A stretch of 64,000 nt of DNA, from contig NZ_JH636435.1 of NCBI RefSeq assembly GCF_000255655.1, forward strand, positions 1,831,232 to 1,895,231. The letters run 5' to 3'. Positions 55,782 to 64,000 of the stretch are shown here, piece after piece; positions within the stretch are counted from its first letter, which is position 1; every line of letters starts with the position of its first letter. The position numbers were made by a program, and so were the translations under genes. The notes under the pieces are model-generated. The model did not search any database and was not told the DNA's origin. It worked only from the letters and a program-made list of their open reading frames with translations. Origin of the DNA: Schlesneria paludicola DSM 18645 (GTDB taxonomy: Bacteria; Planctomycetota; Planctomycetia; Planctomycetales; Planctomycetaceae).

Positions 55782-56219
55782 ATGTCGAAGAATCATCCGC
55801 CCGAGTTTTCTTTTCACGTCAGACCAACGACAATCAATGACGTTGAAGCGCTGGGACAATTCATTGAACCGTTCGTGGCGCAGGGACGGTTGCTGCCACG
55901 AACACGCGATGAGCTCGAAGATTTGACCGAACATGGATTCGCTGCGTTCGCGGACGGTCGAATCGTGGGGTTTGCCGCACTCGAGATTTACTCTGCCAAA
56001 CTCGCCGAGCTTCGCAGTCTGGCGGTTTCATCAGAATTCCAAGGGCATGGCGTCGGGAAAGCACTCGTAAAAGCCTGCGTCGATCGAGCCAAAGAACGCC
56101 AGGTGTTCGAAGTGATGGCGATCACTTCCTCGGATGAATTTTTCCAACGTTGTGGATTCGATTTCACCTTGCCCGGCGAGAAAAAAGCCGTGTTCCTGCA
56201 AACCAGAGAGACCTACTAA
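55782..56219 (+). CDS. GNAT acetyltransferase, N-acetylglutamate-synthase-like
   Basis: 145 residues. Motif order fits the short ArgA-like GNAT proteins: HVRPTTINDVEALGQFIEPFVAQGRLLPRTRDELED, FAAFADGRIVGFAALEIYSAKLAELRSLAVSSEFQGHGVGKALVKACVDRAKER (acetyl-CoA binding Q-x-x-G-x-G), and ITSSDEFFQRCGFDF. It may acetylate glutamate or another small amine. The start ATG 55782 has no clear ribosome-binding site. The next gene starts 5 nt after its stop. Confidence 0.87.
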   Translation: MSKNHPPEFSFHVRPTTINDVEALGQFIEPFVAQGRLLPRTRDELEDLTEHGFAAFADGRIVGFAALEIYSAKLAELRSLAVSSEFQGHGVGKALVKACVDRAKERQVFEVMAITSSDEFFQRCGFDFTLPGEKKAVFLQTRETY

Positions 56220-56224
56220 ACAGT

Positions 56225-57544
56225 ATGCCGCGACCGAAACCGTCATCACCGTCGAAGAAACCCGCCGCCACGCCGTCAAACGATCGGACACGCACGAAAG
56301 CGAGCGCGCCAGAAAAGTCGAACGATCCACCGGCCAAAACCGCGAAGCCCGCCAAACGAACCGCCGAATCGCTTACTTCACTGCTGGCGGGGTCACTGCG
56401 CGAACGAACATTCCTGCGGCTCGTCCTCAGCCAACCGCTCTCAAAGTCGGATGGTGCGGCAACCAAGGCCTCGGCACGCCTTGTCGAAGTCAGCGGCGAA
56501 ACCAAGTACCAATGGGTCGTCCGCAAGCACTCCAAGGAAATTCACAAGAACCTGACCGCTGATGAACTCGTTGTTCAGGCGCGAACCGAGTTCGGTTCGA
56601 ACTTCGGCGATGCTCATTTGTTCACAACCGAGGCCGATCTGACGGTCCGCTGGAACTATGGCAAGCCGCAAAGGATTAAGCGCAAGCCCCCCACGCAACG
56701 ACCAACAGAGGGCGCTGATCACAACCGCCAAAAGCAGTACCTGATCCCCGCGGGTGTGCCGTGTGCATTCCTGATCGAAATCGGAGTGATGCTGCCCAGC
56801 GGCCAGGTGCGCCCGTCGATGTATCACAAGTTCCGCCAGATCAATCGCTATCTCGAATTCGTCGAAGACGTACTGCCACAATTGCCTGCGAAAGGACCGA
56901 TCCACGTCGTCGACTTCGGTTGCGGCAAAAGCTATCTGACATTTGCTCTGCATCACTTGCTGACAAAAATTCATGGACGCGCGGTGCGTATTGTCGGCCT
57001 GGATGTCAAAGCCGACGTGATCGAAGATTGCACACGAATCGCAACGACACTGGGCTGCGAGGGCCTGCATTTCGAGATTGGCCGGATTGAAAAGTTTACG
57101 CCCGAGTCACATGTCCATCTGTCCGTTTCACTGCATGCCTGTGACACCGCGACCGACGACGCGCTGGCCGCCGCGCTCAAATGGAAATCCGAGGTGATTC
57201 TGGCCGTTCCGTGCTGTCAGCACGAGGTTTGCCAAGTCCTGGAACGGGTGACGCTACCTGCGTTTACCACACATGGAATTCTGAAAGAGCGATTCGCATC
57301 ATTGGCGACCGATGCGTTGCGTGCACAGTTCCTGGACCTTCACGGTTATCGGACACAAGTACTGGAATTCATCGAGACGGAACACACGCCGAAAAACCTG
57401 CTGCTGCGCGCCGTGCGACGCACCGATCAATCGGCCGCGGACCAGTCGTCCAAACGCGAGACATATGATCAGTTCAAACAACTCCTCGGCCTTGCCACGT
57501 GGCATCTTGAACGAGTGTTTATGAACGAGAGCCCCGAAGCCTAG
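56225..57544 (+). CDS. SAM-dependent methyltransferase (METTL25/RRNAD1-like)
   Basis: 439 residues. The first 55 residues are a basic Lys/Pro/Ala-rich tail. The central methyltransferase fold has VVDFGCGKSYLTFALHHLL (SAM-binding motif I), RIVGLDVKADVIEDC (motif II) and VHLSVSLHACDTATDDALAAAL, with the family-typical ILAVPCCQHEVC. Such proteins carry the PF13679-type domain and are thought to act on RNA; the substrate here is unknown. ATG 56225 starts MPRPKPS, 5 nt after the GNAT gene's stop, so the two genes are an operon ending at the terminator at 57574-57611. Confidence 0.85.
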   Translation: MPRPKPSSPSKKPAATPSNDRTRTKASAPEKSNDPPAKTAKPAKRTAESLTSLLAGSLRERTFLRLVLSQPLSKSDGAATKASARLVEVSGETKYQWVVRKHSKEIHKNLTADELVVQARTEFGSNFGDAHLFTTEADLTVRWNYGKPQRIKRKPPTQRPTEGADHNRQKQYLIPAGVPCAFLIEIGVMLPSGQVRPSMYHKFRQINRYLEFVEDVLPQLPAKGPIHVVDFGCGKSYLTFALHHLLTKIHGRAVRIVGLDVKADVIEDCTRIATTLGCEGLHFEIGRIEKFTPESHVHLSVSLHACDTATDDALAAALKWKSEVILAVPCCQHEVCQVLERVTLPAFTTHGILKERFASLATDALRAQFLDLHGYRTQVLEFIETEHTPKNLLLRAVRRTDQSAADQSSKRETYDQFKQLLGLATWHLERVFMNESPEA

Positions 57545-57573
57545 TCGCAACGAATCAATGCAGTGCCAAACAG

Positions 57574-57611
57574 AAAGCCACCCGAAGGACGTCCCTCGGG
57601 TGGCTTTTTCA
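57574..57611 (+). terminator. Terminator of the GNAT/methyltransferase operon
   Basis: 12-bp stem AAAGCCACCCGA/TCGGGTGGCTTT (57574-57585 with 57596-57607) followed by TTC, with the T-run partly inside the arm; 30 nt past the stop. Confidence 0.85.
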
Positions 57612-57691
57612 TTCGATCGTATTGTGAAACGGCGTCGTCTAGTGAACCTTGTCAGGCTGTGCCACTCGGCAGGACAGCGTGGCTGCTGTCA

Positions 57692-58036
57692 CTAGGCGAC
57701 TGCGTGCGCTTCCCACGAGAACAAGGATTCTTGCAGAGTGACGATGGTCACCATGTCTTTTTTGGCGCTCGATTCCGACAATTCGTATCCGCTGGAGACC
57801 AGTTGCTTCGCGTGATCTGATTCTTTCACCAACATGCCATCATCGGGGATCGCCCGCCACCAGTGCAGGTGGGGCCAATCACGTTGCACTGCCGTCAGAC
57901 AGGTCATCAAAGTGCGTCCTCCGGCACCGGGCTTAAAGCCTGCCCGTGTCGCGATCTCCGTGAACGTCGCCAACTTATCCAGTCGTTTCAACTCCCACAG
58001 CGCTTCCGCAACACCTTCAGCTCGAACGGATGCCAC
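57692..58036 (-). CDS. Alkyltransferase-like protein (MGMT fold, no acceptor cysteine)
   Basis: About 114 residues. The DNA-binding half of the O6-alkylguanine transferase fold is recognisable: LATFTEIATRAGFKPGAGGRTLMTCLTAVQRDWPHLHWWRAIPDDGMLV aligns with the helix-turn-helix and the PCHR(V) region, where the active-site PCHR is replaced by HWWR, so it cannot accept alkyl groups. Alkyltransferase-like proteins bind O6-alkylguanine and recruit nucleotide excision repair. Start: AGAGGAG directly abuts ATG 58042, whereas GTG 58036 is 6 nt from it and is the better start. A C-terminal 35-residue extension is unassigned. Confidence 0.72.
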   Translation of the reverse strand: MASVRAEGVAEALWELKRLDKLATFTEIATRAGFKPGAGGRTLMTCLTAVQRDWPHLHWWRAIPDDGMLVKESDHAKQLVSSGYELSESSAKKDMVTIVTLQESLFSWEAHAVA

Positions 58037-58042
58037 AATCAT

Positions 58043-58529
58043 CTCCTCTACAATGGCTGACCTGACGTCGAATTCAGTCCGAATGTTCGCGATCCTATCG
58101 CAATTCGATCAAACGTCGGCAGCACGCCCATGAACCCAAACAAAGCGAGTGCGTCCCGGTCGGGACAGATACTTCGCACTACAATGTCCATTGATTTGAA
58201 CTCTAAGGTACCCGAATCCAGAAGGGCGAACAACCCTTGATTTTCTGCCAGCCAAGCGGTCGTTTGTTTTGTGAAGAAGTCCAAAATGTGTGCTTGACAG
58301 GACCAGAAATCGAACGCAGCGCCAGCCGTCTTCGAAGCGATAATGCCTCCCGCGAGATCTCGTTGCCCGCGCGACTTCACCGATGTCATTCCCGTTCCGC
58401 ACCTTGGAATCAATGGCCTGACGACCTAAGATAAGGGAACGTGGGCGATGCGTTTCGAACGTCATGGCCTGCTGAAAATCGCCTAGCGCCCGACAATCGC
58501 GTCTGCGCCTCTTTTTCTGGAACCTGACA
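58043..58529. other. Divergent intergenic region
   Basis: 487 bp between the alkyltransferase-like gene and sufU. Two overlapping minus-strand open frames (58048-58413 and 58109-58465) have no recognisable character and mismatched composition; I do not call them. No repeat seen. Confidence 0.45.
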
Positions 58530-58934
58530 GTGACGGACGAGCTTTACGACGACCACATTCTTGATCATTTTGAATCGCCTTATCACAAGGGACATCTGGA
58601 CTGTCCCACATGCAGTCATTCGGATCGAAATCCGATCTGTGGCGATCAGGTGACGATTGAGCTCTCAATTGATGATCAAAAAACGGTGAAAGAAGCTTTC
58701 TTCAATGGGAAAGGCTGCGCCATCAGTCAGGCGGCGGCATCAATTCTGTGCGAAACGATCGAAGGTAAATCTCTGGATGAACTGCGAGAATTCCAAGCGC
58801 AGGATATGCTCGATCTACTCAAGGTCCGCTTAACGGCCAGTCGCCAGAAGTGCGGCCTGCTTGGCTTCAAGGTCTTGAAGACCATGCTCTATTCCCTCGA
58901 CCAGGAAAACGCGGCAGTCACCTCGCCGAAGTGA
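58530..58934 (+). CDS. sufU: SufU-type Fe-S cluster assembly scaffold / zinc sulfurtransferase
   Basis: 134 residues. NifU N-terminal-like fold with conserved cysteines: CPTCSHSDRNPICGDQVTIEL, GKGCAISQAAASILCETIEGK and SRQKCGLLGF; Asp in CGDQV completes the metal site. In Firmicutes-type SUF systems SufU receives sulfur from SufS and passes it to SufB. No sufS, sufB, sufC or sufD is adjacent, so this copy is orphaned in the window. Start GTG 58530 with GGAA upstream begins the conserved DELYDDHILDHFESP. Confidence 0.92.
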   Translation: MTDELYDDHILDHFESPYHKGHLDCPTCSHSDRNPICGDQVTIELSIDDQKTVKEAFFNGKGCAISQAAASILCETIEGKSLDELREFQAQDMLDLLKVRLTASRQKCGLLGFKVLKTMLYSLDQENAAVTSPK

Positions 58935-59088
58935 CCACCGCAACATTCAGCATCCAATACCATCACGGTACCCAATTCACTTCTTCGATTTCTCCGCGTC
59001 TCCCTTGACGCCAATGCGGCGGCAAAATTTGCCCCCTGTCCGTTTGGGCTCTGTCGCCTTCCAACGGACATGCAGGTTCCGATCCCCC

Positions 59089-60795
59089 TTAAAGCCGCTG
59101 CGACAATCCTTCTGCCAACCGCTTAAGCGCCTGACTGATGTCATCTGGTTCGAGGTGAACATTTAGAATACTGAAGGCGTCCTGGTTGGCGATCGCGGCG
59201 TTCAGCGCCTGATCGAGTTCGCCCTCCGTATGCACCTCAAACCCCCAACCGCCACCTAGCAAATCCGGCATGCGGTGATAGTTCCAGTTCAGAATGTCAT
59301 TGAACGGCCCATCTTGCAAGAACCGCTCGGTCGTATACCCCTTATTATTCAACACGATCACAATGGGGTTGAAGCCATGCCGAACAGCCGTCGACAGTTC
59401 CATGCACGTCATCTGGAAAGCTCCATCGCCGACCAGCACAATCGGCCGACGATCGGGTGCCGCCACACTGACACCAATCGAAGCCGGTACGGCAAACCCC
59501 ATCGAAGTGTAATACGCCGGGCTCAGGAACTCGGTCTTCTTGTAAATGGTCAGATCCGCAGCCCCAAACAGGCAGTCGCCGACATCGGCAACAACGACCA
59601 TCGTCTCATCCAGCAAATCGTTGATGCGGGCAAACAGACGCGCATTCGTGACCTTGTCGTCAGGACGCAAGACAAACTTCGCGTCCGCTCCCTTCGGACG
59701 GGCCAGCATCGGCCGCTTCGCCACTTTCAAGTCGAGCTTTCCCAGACCTTTCACGAAATCGGTGATCAGGATGTCATGGAAGTGATGGTGCGAAATCCGC
59801 ATGTGCTCAGACGTCGCATCGATACATTTTCGAGGATCAAGATTCGCCGTGAAAATGCCCATGTCGATATCGGTCAGAAACGCCCCTAGCATGATCAGGC
59901 AATCGCTGTCCTCAACGTAACGCCGCAGGCTGTCTCGACACATTGCGCCTTCATAGATCCCAAGGTAAAGAGGATGCTTTTCACTGACGACTGATTTGCC
60001 AAGCAGCGTCGCACACATCGGAATCGAGTTCTTTTCCGCCAGTTTGACGACGTCATCCGCCAGGCTGAACCGGTGCATTTCCACCCCGGCGATAATCACC
60101 GGTTTCTTCGCGGCATTGATCACATCGCGGGCTTCCGCCAGCGCTTCGTTCAGCGAGTCTTTATCGCTCGTAAACGATTCGGTCTTGGCCACATGCGGAT
60201 ACGGACACTTGGTGTGAACTCGATCCCGCGGCAGTTCGAGATAGACGGGACGACGGAATCGGACCGCCGCCTCCAGACAACGGTCGATCTCTCGGAATGC
60301 CGTCAAAGGATCTTCGAGAGCCGCACTGGCCACAGTGATCTTTTCAAACACTTCACGCTGTGTGTTGAAGTCGCGAACACGATGATGCAGCAATGGGTTT
60401 GCACGCCGCTCGTCCATCCCCGGTGCACCGCTGATCACGATCACGGGCGATTTTTCCGCAAACGCCCCGGCGATCGAATTGCACAGACTGAGCCCCCCGA
60501 CACAGTACGTCACGCAAACCGCTCCCAGCCCATGGATCCGGGCATAGCCGTCGGCCGCATACCCGGCGCAATCTTCACGAGTGCAGCCGACGACTTTGAT
60601 CGGACTTTCTTCCAGCATGCCATAGAATTGGAGAACGAAGTCACCCGGGATTCCGAAAATGTCGGTCAAACCATAATCCTGCAGCCGCTGAATCAGGTAG
60701 CTGCCGATCGTCAACTCAGATTTCACCGAAGTCGCGATTTTTGCTGTCGACGTTTTGCCGTTCACTGCCTTCAATGTCGTGGATTTGCGAGCCAT
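59089..60795 (-). CDS. Thiamin-diphosphate 2-oxoacid decarboxylase (pyruvate/indolepyruvate-type)
   Basis: 568 residues, the size of pyruvate decarboxylase. Seen: [25 protein letters not shown], catalytic Glu region [31 protein letters not shown], the HH motif ([21 protein letters not shown]) that distinguishes decarboxylases from acetolactate synthases, and the ThDP-binding [36 protein letters not shown]. It decarboxylates a 2-keto acid to an aldehyde; which acid is unknown. A basic N-terminal tail of about 25 residues precedes the domain. GAGGGAAC precedes ATG 60795. Convergent with sufU. Confidence 0.9.
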   Translation of the reverse strand: MARKSTTLKAVNGKTSTAKIATSVKSELTIGSYLIQRLQDYGLTDIFGIPGDFVLQFYGMLEESPIKVVGCTREDCAGYAADGYARIHGLGAVCVTYCVGGLSLCNSIAGAFAEKSPVIVISGAPGMDERRANPLLHHRVRDFNTQREVFEKITVASAALEDPLTAFREIDRCLEAAVRFRRPVYLELPRDRVHTKCPYPHVAKTESFTSDKDSLNEALAEARDVINAAKKPVIIAGVEMHRFSLADDVVKLAEKNSIPMCATLLGKSVVSEKHPLYLGIYEGAMCRDSLRRYVEDSDCLIMLGAFLTDIDMGIFTANLDPRKCIDATSEHMRISHHHFHDILITDFVKGLGKLDLKVAKRPMLARPKGADAKFVLRPDDKVTNARLFARINDLLDETMVVVADVGDCLFGAADLTIYKKTEFLSPAYYTSMGFAVPASIGVSVAAPDRRPIVLVGDGAFQMTCMELSTAVRHGFNPIVIVLNNKGYTTERFLQDGPFNDILNWNYHRMPDLLGGGWGFEVHTEGELDQALNAAIANQDAFSILNVHLEPDDISQALKRLAEGLSQRL

Positions 60796-61021
60796 GTTGT
60801 TCCCTCAACGGAGTTTTTTGAGTTCCGAGGTCGCCACGTGAATGCATTTTATCCGAGCCGCTGCAGATTGTTTTCAGCGTTACAAGAAAGCTGGGATCGG
60901 CCACCCAGCACTTCGCCTGTACACTTGTAGTGGGGGACTGAAATCACACTCAAGTTTTCACGCCGAAGTATTGATCCGATTGCCCAAGTCCGCAAGCCCC
61001 TTTCCAACGAGACCGCAACCG

Positions 61022-61825
61022 ATGCTCCACCCCGAATGGAATCCACAGGACTGCCCCCTGATCGGAATGTTACACGCGCCGCCACTGCCCGGATCATCGG
61101 ATTTTCAAGGCGACTTTGCCGCCATCCGACACTCCATTCTACGCGACGCGGAAACCTTACTGGAGGGCGGTGTTGACGGGCTGATGCTCGAGAACTTCGG
61201 CGACTCGCCGTTCTATCCTGGTCGCGTTCCCGCGATCACTGTCGCGGCCATGACCTCGCTGGCGAGCGACCTGATGTGGCGATTCGATGTTCCCCTGGGA
61301 ATCAATGTCTTACGGAATGACGGCCTGAGTGCACTCGCGGTGGCCGTCGCCTCGGGAGCCTCTTTTATTCGTGTCAATGTCCTATGTGGGACCCGCGTGG
61401 CAGATCAGGGTCTTCTTCACGGCATTGCGCATGACCTGTTGCGAGACCGGGCGAACCTGCGCGCCGGCTCCGTCAAGATCTGGGCCGATGTGGACGTCAA
61501 GCACTCTGCGGCACTCGCACAGCGACCGCTTCGAGACGAAGTTCGCGATCTGATCGAACGCGGAAAATGTGATGCGTTGATTGTCTCGGGCACGGCAACA
61601 GGGCAACCGATCGAAGAAATGACTTTGCGTGATGTCAAGCTGGCCGCCGGTTCCACTCCCGTCCTCGTCGGCAGCGGTGTGACCGTTGACGGCGTTCCGC
61701 GGCTCAAATCGATCGCGGACGGATTGATTGTGGGAACCAGCCTGAAGCAAGACGGAATCGCCACAAATCCGGTGGAACTCGATCGTGTGAGACAGTTGGT
61801 CGAAGCCATTCGTACGCCTCGATGA
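61022..61825 (+). CDS. BtpA/SgcQ-family TIM-barrel protein
   Basis: 267 residues. Family pattern: PLIGMLHAPPLPGSSDF, AETLLEGGVDGLMLENFGDSPFYPGRVPAITVAAMTSLA, FDVPLGINVLRNDGLSALAVAVASGASFIRVNVLCGTRVADQGLLHG, IWADVDVKHSAAL, CDALIVSGTATGQP and VGSGVTVDGVPRL. BtpA was named for its role in photosystem I of cyanobacteria, whereas SgcQ relatives are of unclear enzymatic function; this organism shows no sign of photosynthesis. Start ATG 61022 is chosen because residues encoded upstream of it lack family character. Confidence 0.9.
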   Translation: MLHPEWNPQDCPLIGMLHAPPLPGSSDFQGDFAAIRHSILRDAETLLEGGVDGLMLENFGDSPFYPGRVPAITVAAMTSLASDLMWRFDVPLGINVLRNDGLSALAVAVASGASFIRVNVLCGTRVADQGLLHGIAHDLLRDRANLRAGSVKIWADVDVKHSAALAQRPLRDEVRDLIERGKCDALIVSGTATGQPIEEMTLRDVKLAAGSTPVLVGSGVTVDGVPRLKSIADGLIVGTSLKQDGIATNPVELDRVRQLVEAIRTPR

Positions 61826-61934
61826 TTCCCGCGTCCAAGATGGCGGTCGAAAGCCGAGTCCTCTACCATCAGAGTTCCCCCCTGTTGAAATCAGCAGTGC
61901 GTCGTCATCGGTTCGACGCCGCGGAAACTCACCA

Positions 61935-64000
61935 ATGTGGCCACCACGACGTAAGACCAACTTGACAGCCATTTGCCTGGTCGGGTGCGTTCTGCTCGTT
62001 ATGACTCAATGGAGCCTTCCCGACTCATTCAGTGGCATGCTGACATCATTGCTCTTTCTGGGCATGATCTTCGTCGCGAGCGTCATTGGTGGCTGGAAAG
62101 GGGGCGTTGTTGCGACGACCTGCGGCCTGCTGTGTGCGCTGTTCCTGTTTTCACCGCCTTACATTGTTCGAGCCGCAACCAAACCCATCGAATTGTTTCG
62201 ACTTTCGTCTTTTGTCTTCCTCGGCGCCGGACTGAGTGCCATTGGAGAACTTCTACAGCGTGCCTGGCGTCGCATCGAAGAACGACAGCGTCTGCTCGAA
62301 GATGAGGTTCAGGCGCGTCGACGTGCCCAGTTGGCAGAACGGGCACGGGCCGATGAACTGATGACGACGCTCGCGAGCATTGGCGATGGAGTCATCCGCA
62401 CCGACAGGGAAGGGCGAGTCACATTCCTTAATCCTGTCGCCGAAAAGCTGGTCGGTTGGCAATCCCCCCAGGCCGCGGGACGACCACTGTCTGAGGTCTT
62501 TCACATCGTCCACGAGACCACCCGTCAACCAGTACCGAATCCAGCCCTGCAGTCACTTGCCGATGGTGACATTACTGCATTGGCAAATCACACCCTTTTG
62601 ATCTCGCGCGACGGTACCGAACGCCCCATCGATGATTCCGCCGCCCCCATCCGCGACGCAACGGGAAACATCATCGGCAGTGTCCTGATTTTCCGCGACG
62701 TCACCGAACGGCAGCGAGGGCATGCCGCGGTGCTGGAGAATGAACGCCGCTATCGTGCCATCGGCGAATCGATTGACTACGGCGTCTGGGTCTGCGATGC
62801 CACTGGACGCAACACGTATATCAGCGAGTCATTTCTCCGCCTCGTCGGTTTGACGCAGGAAGAATATTCTCACGACGGACCAGGTACCATTCTGCACCCT
62901 GACGATGCCGACACAATGATCGCCGCATGGCAGGAATGCGTTCGGTACGGACATCGTTGGGATCGTGAGCTCCGCGTCAAAGGCGTCGACGGCAAGTGGC
63001 ACTCCGTTCTTTCGCGCGGCGTCCCAGTGCGAAACGAACAAGGTGAACTGACGTCGTGGGTCGGGATTAATCTGGATATCAGCCGCTTGAAACAGGTTGA
63101 AGCGGAACTCCGTGATGCCGATCGTCGGAAAGATGAGTTTCTGGCAACACTCGCTCACGAACTGCGCAATCCGCTGGCTCCGATCGCCAATTCACTGCAG
63201 ATTCTCAAGATACCGTCGATCGAAGCCGAAACGACACAACAGACGCTCGAGGTGATGGAACGTCAGACCCAACATCTCGTGCGGCTTGTAGACGATCTGC
63301 TGGATGTCTCGCGCGTGATGCGAGGCAAGATTGAGCTTCGCCTGGAACGTGTCGAACTGGCCACGATCGTCACCCGTGCTATCGAAACGGCCAAGCCCCT
63401 GATCGACGCTCAACATCATCACTTGGAAACCTCACTCCCGTCAGAATCGTTGCCCCTGTCTGCGGACCCCGTGCGATTGACGCAAGTAATCGGCAATCTT
63501 CTGACCAACTCGGCGAAGTACTCTGCACCAAACGGAACGATTCGGGTAAGTGCCAGGAGGGAAGGGGAGCAGGCCGTGCTCAGCGTCGTCGACAACGGTA
63601 TCGGCATCGCCTCGGACATGTTGCCACAGATTTTCGAGTTGTTCGTCCAGGCCGATCAAAGTTCAACTAAAGCCCAGGGTGGTTTGGGGATCGGTTTGAC
63701 CCTGGTCAAAAATCTGGTCGAGCTTCACGGTGGGTCGGTCGAAGCCCATAGCGCGGGACTTGCTCAAGGCAGCGAGTTCGTGGTCCGCCTCCCCCTGCCC
63801 CTCGGCCCGCCTGAAAATAGCCAGGCCACCGAACCGAAATTCACGCCGCAAGTCCTGGGTGCCTCAGGACACAAATTGCTTGTTATCGATGACAATAAAG
63901 ATGCCGCCCGCAGTCTCGCCATGCTCTTGCAGTTCAAGGGACACGAAGTGCGCGTCGCCTATAGTGGTGCCGAGGCTCTCGAATTGGTGCAGTCGTACAC
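61935..64000 (+). CDS. Hybrid sensor histidine kinase, 3'-truncated by the window end
   Basis: At least 688 residues, no stop before the window ends. Four hydrophobic segments within the first 105 residues (DUF4118-like membrane part), a coiled coil (about 108-140), PAS domain 1 (about 141-260: MTTLASIGDGVIRTDREGRVTFLNPVAEKLVGW), PAS domain 2 (about 270-390), HisKA with LATLAHELRNPLAPIANSL (His near 406), HATPase with NLLTNSAKYSAPNG, DNGIGIASDML and GGLGIGLTLVKNLVELHGG, and the start of a receiver domain (KLLVIDDNKDAARSLAMLL, from about 645). A phosphorelay sensor with cytoplasmic PAS sensing. Start ATG 61935 (MWPPRRKTNL) has no strong ribosome-binding site. Confidence 0.9.
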   Translation, partial: MWPPRRKTNLTAICLVGCVLLVMTQWSLPDSFSGMLTSLLFLGMIFVASVIGGWKGGVVATTCGLLCALFLFSPPYIVRAATKPIELFRLSSFVFLGAGLSAIGELLQRAWRRIEERQRLLEDEVQARRRAQLAERARADELMTTLASIGDGVIRTDREGRVTFLNPVAEKLVGWQSPQAAGRPLSEVFHIVHETTRQPVPNPALQSLADGDITALANHTLLISRDGTERPIDDSAAPIRDATGNIIGSVLIFRDVTERQRGHAAVLENERRYRAIGESIDYGVWVCDATGRNTYISESFLRLVGLTQEEYSHDGPGTILHPDDADTMIAAWQECVRYGHRWDRELRVKGVDGKWHSVLSRGVPVRNEQGELTSWVGINLDISRLKQVEAELRDADRRKDEFLATLAHELRNPLAPIANSLQILKIPSIEAETTQQTLEVMERQTQHLVRLVDDLLDVSRVMRGKIELRLERVELATIVTRAIETAKPLIDAQHHHLETSLPSESLPLSADPVRLTQVIGNLLTNSAKYSAPNGTIRVSARREGEQAVLSVVDNGIGIASDMLPQIFELFVQADQSSTKAQGGLGIGLTLVKNLVELHGGSVEAHSAGLAQGSEFVVRLPLPLGPPENSQATEPKFTPQVLGASGHKLLVIDDNKDAARSLAMLLQFKGHEVRVAYSGAEALELVQSY

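Noticed and set aside
58048-58465. Two overlapping minus-strand open frames of about 120 codons
   Set aside because: Neither resembles a protein family; each would be the shadow of the other and neither has a ribosome-binding site.
58977-59162. 61-codon basic open frame overlapping the 3' end of the decarboxylase gene
   Set aside because: The C-terminal stretch (GGKFCRRIGVKGDAEKSKK) looks peptide-like, but it begins inside the decarboxylase gene in another frame and has no supporting site.

Overview
The window reads as a chromosomal segment of a planctomycete (Planctomycetota, probably Planctomycetales). By eye it has moderately high GC and little RBS regularity. The clade call rests on its gene families: two DUF1559 prepilin-like proteins each followed by a small lipoprotein, a Tat-exported DUF1501 protein, a sulfatase, a giant PVC-type heme/HEAT protein next to a DUF1549/DUF1553 protein, an ECF sigma factor beside a WD40 Ser/Thr kinase, and PQQ-type beta-propellers. 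I saw no rRNA, tRNA, CRISPR array, prophage or intact insertion sequence. It looks like ordinary chromosome rather than a mobile island.

Layout. 0-4.4 kb: DUF1559/lipoprotein pair and a HEAT lipoprotein (minus strand), with a strong terminator. 4.6-12.2 kb (plus): ThiF/MoeB-type activator, PQQ-like propeller, CBM9-like domain protein, acyl-CoA thioesterase, a short SecA-like ATPase, larB and nnrD (overlapping). 12.3-15.7 kb (minus): DUF1501 and a polytopic GT-C-like membrane protein, separated by diverged repeats. 16.1-19.3 kb (plus): second DUF1559/lipoprotein pair and a sulfatase with terminator. 19.5-22.7 kb (minus): ribulokinase-like kinase plus L-fucose/arabinose-isomerase-like protein. 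23.4-30.0 kb (plus): YgfZ, ECF sigma factor, Ser/Thr kinase-WD40, WD40 anchor protein. 30.3-31.6 kb (minus): metY.

32.1-38.9 kb is the most coherent regulatory block: a membrane histidine kinase and an NtrC-type sigma-54 activator (overlapping genes), a stand-alone receiver protein, an exported HtrA protease and, convergently, a second HtrA-like protease with no visible signal peptide. Upstream of the receiver gene I see a -24/-12 type element with correct spacing and, about 240 bp further upstream, two tandem GGGGCA-dyads. This suggests a self-contained sigma-54-controlled envelope proteolysis circuit.

39.1-48.5 kb: a small helical protein, a 996-residue secreted protein of unknown function, and a beta-oxidation set (FadB-like, FadA-like, acyl-CoA dehydrogenase). 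49.0-57.5 kb: PVC heme/HEAT dehydrogenase, DUF1549/DUF1553, peptidyl-prolyl isomerase, GNAT and methyltransferase. 57.6-64 kb: an alkyltransferase-like protein without the acceptor cysteine, SufU, a pyruvate/indolepyruvate-decarboxylase-like enzyme, a BtpA/SgcQ protein and the 5' part of a hybrid histidine kinase that runs off the window.

All functional calls come from recognising motifs and family character by eye; no database search was run.
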